Shown: positions 5,633 through 7,210 of the stretch, piece by piece
Layout: every line of letters begins with the position of its first letter
Numbering within the stretch: position 1 is the stretch's first letter
Assembly: GCA_014239895.1 (NCBI GenBank)
Contig: JAAZXZ010000106.1
Location: forward strand, 1-7,210
Source of the DNA: Flavobacteriaceae bacterium
GTDB lineage: Bacteria > Bacteroidota > Bacteroidia > Flavobacteriales > Flavobacteriaceae
Direction: 5' to 3'
DNA: 7,210 bases
Notes under the pieces: model-generated
What the model was told of the DNA's origin: nothing
The model's database searches: none
What the model saw: the letters and a program-made list of their open reading frames with translations, nothing else
Translations under genes and position numbers: made by a program

Positions 5633-6442
5633 ATGCGAAATGTTAAACCCAAAAAAAGTCTTGGTCAACATTTCCTAAATGACAAGAATATAGCAGTCAA
5701 AATTGTTGATTCTATATCATATAAAGGATACAATAATTTACTAGAAATTGGTCCAGGAACTGGGATATTAACAAGGGAATTAATTAAGAAAAAGACAAAT
5801 TTAAAAGTAGTTGAAATTGATAATGAATCTGTTGAATACTTAAATCAAAATTTAATTTCTTTAAGAAATAATATTATAAATGAAGATTTTTTAAAAATTA
5901 ATTTAAATAATGTATTTAATGGGAAGGCTTATGCTATAATTGGAAATTTTCCATATAATATTTCTTCTCAAATAGTTTTTAAAATTTTAGAATCAAGAGC
6001 GATTATCCCAGAATTTTGTGGAATGTTTCAAAAGGAAGTTGCTGAAAGAATTTGTGAAGATTTTGGAAGTAAAAAATATGGAATACTTTCAGTATACTCT
6101 AAGGCTTTTTATTCTACCAATTATCTTTTTACTGTACCGCCTAATGTTTTTTATCCTAAACCGAAAGTAAGCTCTGCAGTTGTTCGATTTATAAGAAAGA
6201 AGCAGTATAAGTTAGACTGTGATGAAATTTCTTTTTTTAAGATAGTAAAAACTGCTTTTAATCATCGAAGAAAAACTCTAAGAAATAGCTTAAAAGTTTT
6301 TAATTTAAGTGATAATTTAAGAGAAGATAGTATCTTTGATCTACGTCCAGAACAATTGTCTATTGAAAATTTTGTTGTACTGACTAATTTAATTGATTCT
6401 GACACTAAAAATTTAATTCTTGGGGGAAAAAGATCAAAATAA
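5633..6442 (+). CDS. rsmA: 16S rRNA (adenine(1518)-N6/adenine(1519)-N6)-dimethyltransferase
   Basis: Uses S-adenosylmethionine to dimethylate two adjacent adenines in the helix 45 loop of 16S rRNA, late in small-subunit assembly; also known as KsgA. The 269 residues fit the family. Seen in order: KKSLGQHFLND (7-17), the N-terminal signature; LEIGPGTGILT (37-47), SAM motif I; VEID (60-63), acidic residues that bind the ribose of SAM; NEDFLK (83-88); and GNFPYNISSQI (104-114), the catalytic motif IV with Phe in place of the commoner Leu. The C-terminal domain has FNHRRKTLRNSL (209-220) and RPEQLSIENF (238-247). ATG 5633 gives the expected short N-terminus. The last 23 bases overlap the beginning of mgtE in a different frame. 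Confidence 0.97.
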   Translation: MRNVKPKKSLGQHFLNDKNIAVKIVDSISYKGYNNLLEIGPGTGILTRELIKKKTNLKVVEIDNESVEYLNQNLISLRNNIINEDFLKINLNNVFNGKAYAIIGNFPYNISSQIVFKILESRAIIPEFCGMFQKEVAERICEDFGSKKYGILSVYSKAFYSTNYLFTVPPNVFYPKPKVSSAVVRFIRKKQYKLDCDEISFFKIVKTAFNHRRKTLRNSLKVFNLSDNLREDSIFDLRPEQLSIENFVVLTNLIDSDTKNLILGGKRSK

Positions 6443-7210
6443 AAAATTCCAGATAACTGATCAGTTAATTAATGAGATAATTAATCTTGTTGATAGTAAT
6501 GATGAGAAAAAATTACGCAATAAATTTGATGAGTTACATCATGCTGATGTAGCTGAGATATTAGAAGAACTTCACTTTGATCAAGCTACACATATTATTA
6601 AGCTATTAGATAGTGAAGAAACATCTGATATTTTAATGGAGTTAGATGATGATTATAGAGAAAAAATTCTCAAAAATTTATCTACTAAAGAAATTGCAGA
6701 AGAAGTCGAGGAATTAGATACTGATGATGCAACAGATATAATTGCAGAATTACCTGAAGAGAGACAAAAAAAGGTAATTTCAAAAATTGAAGATAAGGAT
6801 CATAAGGCTGATATAAAGGAATTACTTAAATATGATGATGATTCAGCTGGGGGATTAATGGCAAAAGAGTTAATTAAGGTTAATGAAAATTGGGCTGTCA
6901 CAAGATGTGTTAAAGAAATGAGATCACAGGCATCTGAAGTTACCAGAGTACATTCCGTATATGTAGTTGATAATAATGATACATTATTAGGAAGACTTTC
7001 ATTAAAAGATTTATTAGTTGCAGACCCAAAATCAAATGTTAAGTCAATTTATATTTCTAAAGTTGATTTTGTAAATGTAAATGATACAGGAGAGCATGTT
7101 GCTAGCATTATGCAAAAATATGATTTGGGAGCAATTCCAGTAGTTGACGACAAAAAAAAGCTATTAGGTAGAATTACAATTGATGATATAGTTGACTTAA
7201 TTAAGGAGGA
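6420..7210 (+). CDS. mgtE: magnesium transporter MgtE, 3'-truncated (N domain and CBS pair)
   Basis: MgtE is a dimeric inner-membrane Mg channel whose cytosolic N and CBS domains bind Mg and close the pore when internal Mg is high. About 263 of the usual 450 residues are visible. The superhelical N domain spans about 14-140 (e.g. HHADVAEILEEL, IIKLLDSEETSDIL, ELDTDDATDIIAELPEER). It is followed by SAGGLM (142-147), CBS 1 (about 147-212, with RVHSVYVVD and GRLSLKDLL) and CBS 2 (from about 215, with QKYDLGAIPVVDD and GRITIDDIVD). The transmembrane domain lies beyond the edge. The frame is closed by TAA at 6414-6416 and has no ATG before the N domain, so TTG 6420 is the only standard start. It overlaps rsmA by 23 bases, implying coupled translation. 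There is no room for an M-box or other leader riboswitch. Confidence 0.93.
   Translation, partial: MGEKDQNKKFQITDQLINEIINLVDSNDEKKLRNKFDELHHADVAEILEELHFDQATHIIKLLDSEETSDILMELDDDYREKILKNLSTKEIAEEVEELDTDDATDIIAELPEERQKKVISKIEDKDHKADIKELLKYDDDSAGGLMAKELIKVNENWAVTRCVKEMRSQASEVTRVHSVYVVDNNDTLLGRLSLKDLLVADPKSNVKSIYISKVDFVNVNDTGEHVASIMQKYDLGAIPVVDDKKKLLGRITIDDIVDLIKE

Noticed and set aside
6424..6430. GGGAAAA slippery heptamer in the rsmA frame just before its stop
   Set aside because: It fits the X XXY YYZ pattern, but a -1 shift leads to a stop at 6454-6456 and not into mgtE, which lies in the +1 frame. Ordinary overlapping initiation explains the junction better.

Overview
The window is strongly AT-rich (roughly 30% G+C by eye) and holds one continuous set of housekeeping genes that looks like the chromosome of a member of the Bacteroidota, most likely a small-genome Flavobacteriales bacterium. 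Four things point there: the gene order prs-rplY-pth-ribF-serS-rsmA-mgtE; protein signatures I associate with flavobacteria (seryl-tRNA synthetase motif 3 ending in LALPRI, RsmA with GNFPYNIS, L25 of the long CTC type with an acidic tail); the absence of Shine-Dalgarno sequences, with A/T-rich leaders before starts; and octamers matching the Bacteroidota -7 promoter element TAnnTTTG. TGA ends one gene and tryptophan is encoded by TGG, so the standard bacterial code applies.

Layout. Bases 2-784 are the 3' part of a UbiA-family membrane prenyltransferase gene on the + strand. It runs tail to tail, with a 4-base gap, into a tRNA-Leu(CAA) gene on the - strand (789-871). A 121-base divergent control region (872-992) follows, with candidate promoter elements for both directions. 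Next come prs (PRPP synthetase) and rplY (ribosomal protein L25/CTC), ended by a strong intrinsic terminator at about 2706-2750. A second unit starts just behind that terminator: pth, ribF, serS, rsmA and mgtE, the last cut by the window edge. Its junctions are tight: 0 bases between pth and ribF, 40 between ribF and serS, 9 between serS and rsmA, and a 23-base overlap between rsmA and mgtE.

How the genes fit together. Prs makes PRPP for nucleotides, NAD, histidine and tryptophan. L25 binds 5S rRNA, Pth recycles peptidyl-tRNA, SerS charges tRNA-Ser, RsmA dimethylates 16S rRNA and the tRNA-Leu reads UUG, so most of the window serves translation. RibF makes FMN and FAD, and MgtE handles magnesium, the main ribosome counter-ion.

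I found no previously undescribed system, mobile element, CRISPR array or defence locus. The points worth a second look are fine-scale. Two genes (ribF and mgtE) have no usable ATG and appear to start with TTG exactly at a touching or overlapping junction. pth and ribF share a reading frame across a single TAG. L25 carries a long repetitive E/D then D/S/K/G tail. prs ends in four consecutive in-frame TAA codons. The T-tract of the rplY terminator contains a perfect -7 octamer.
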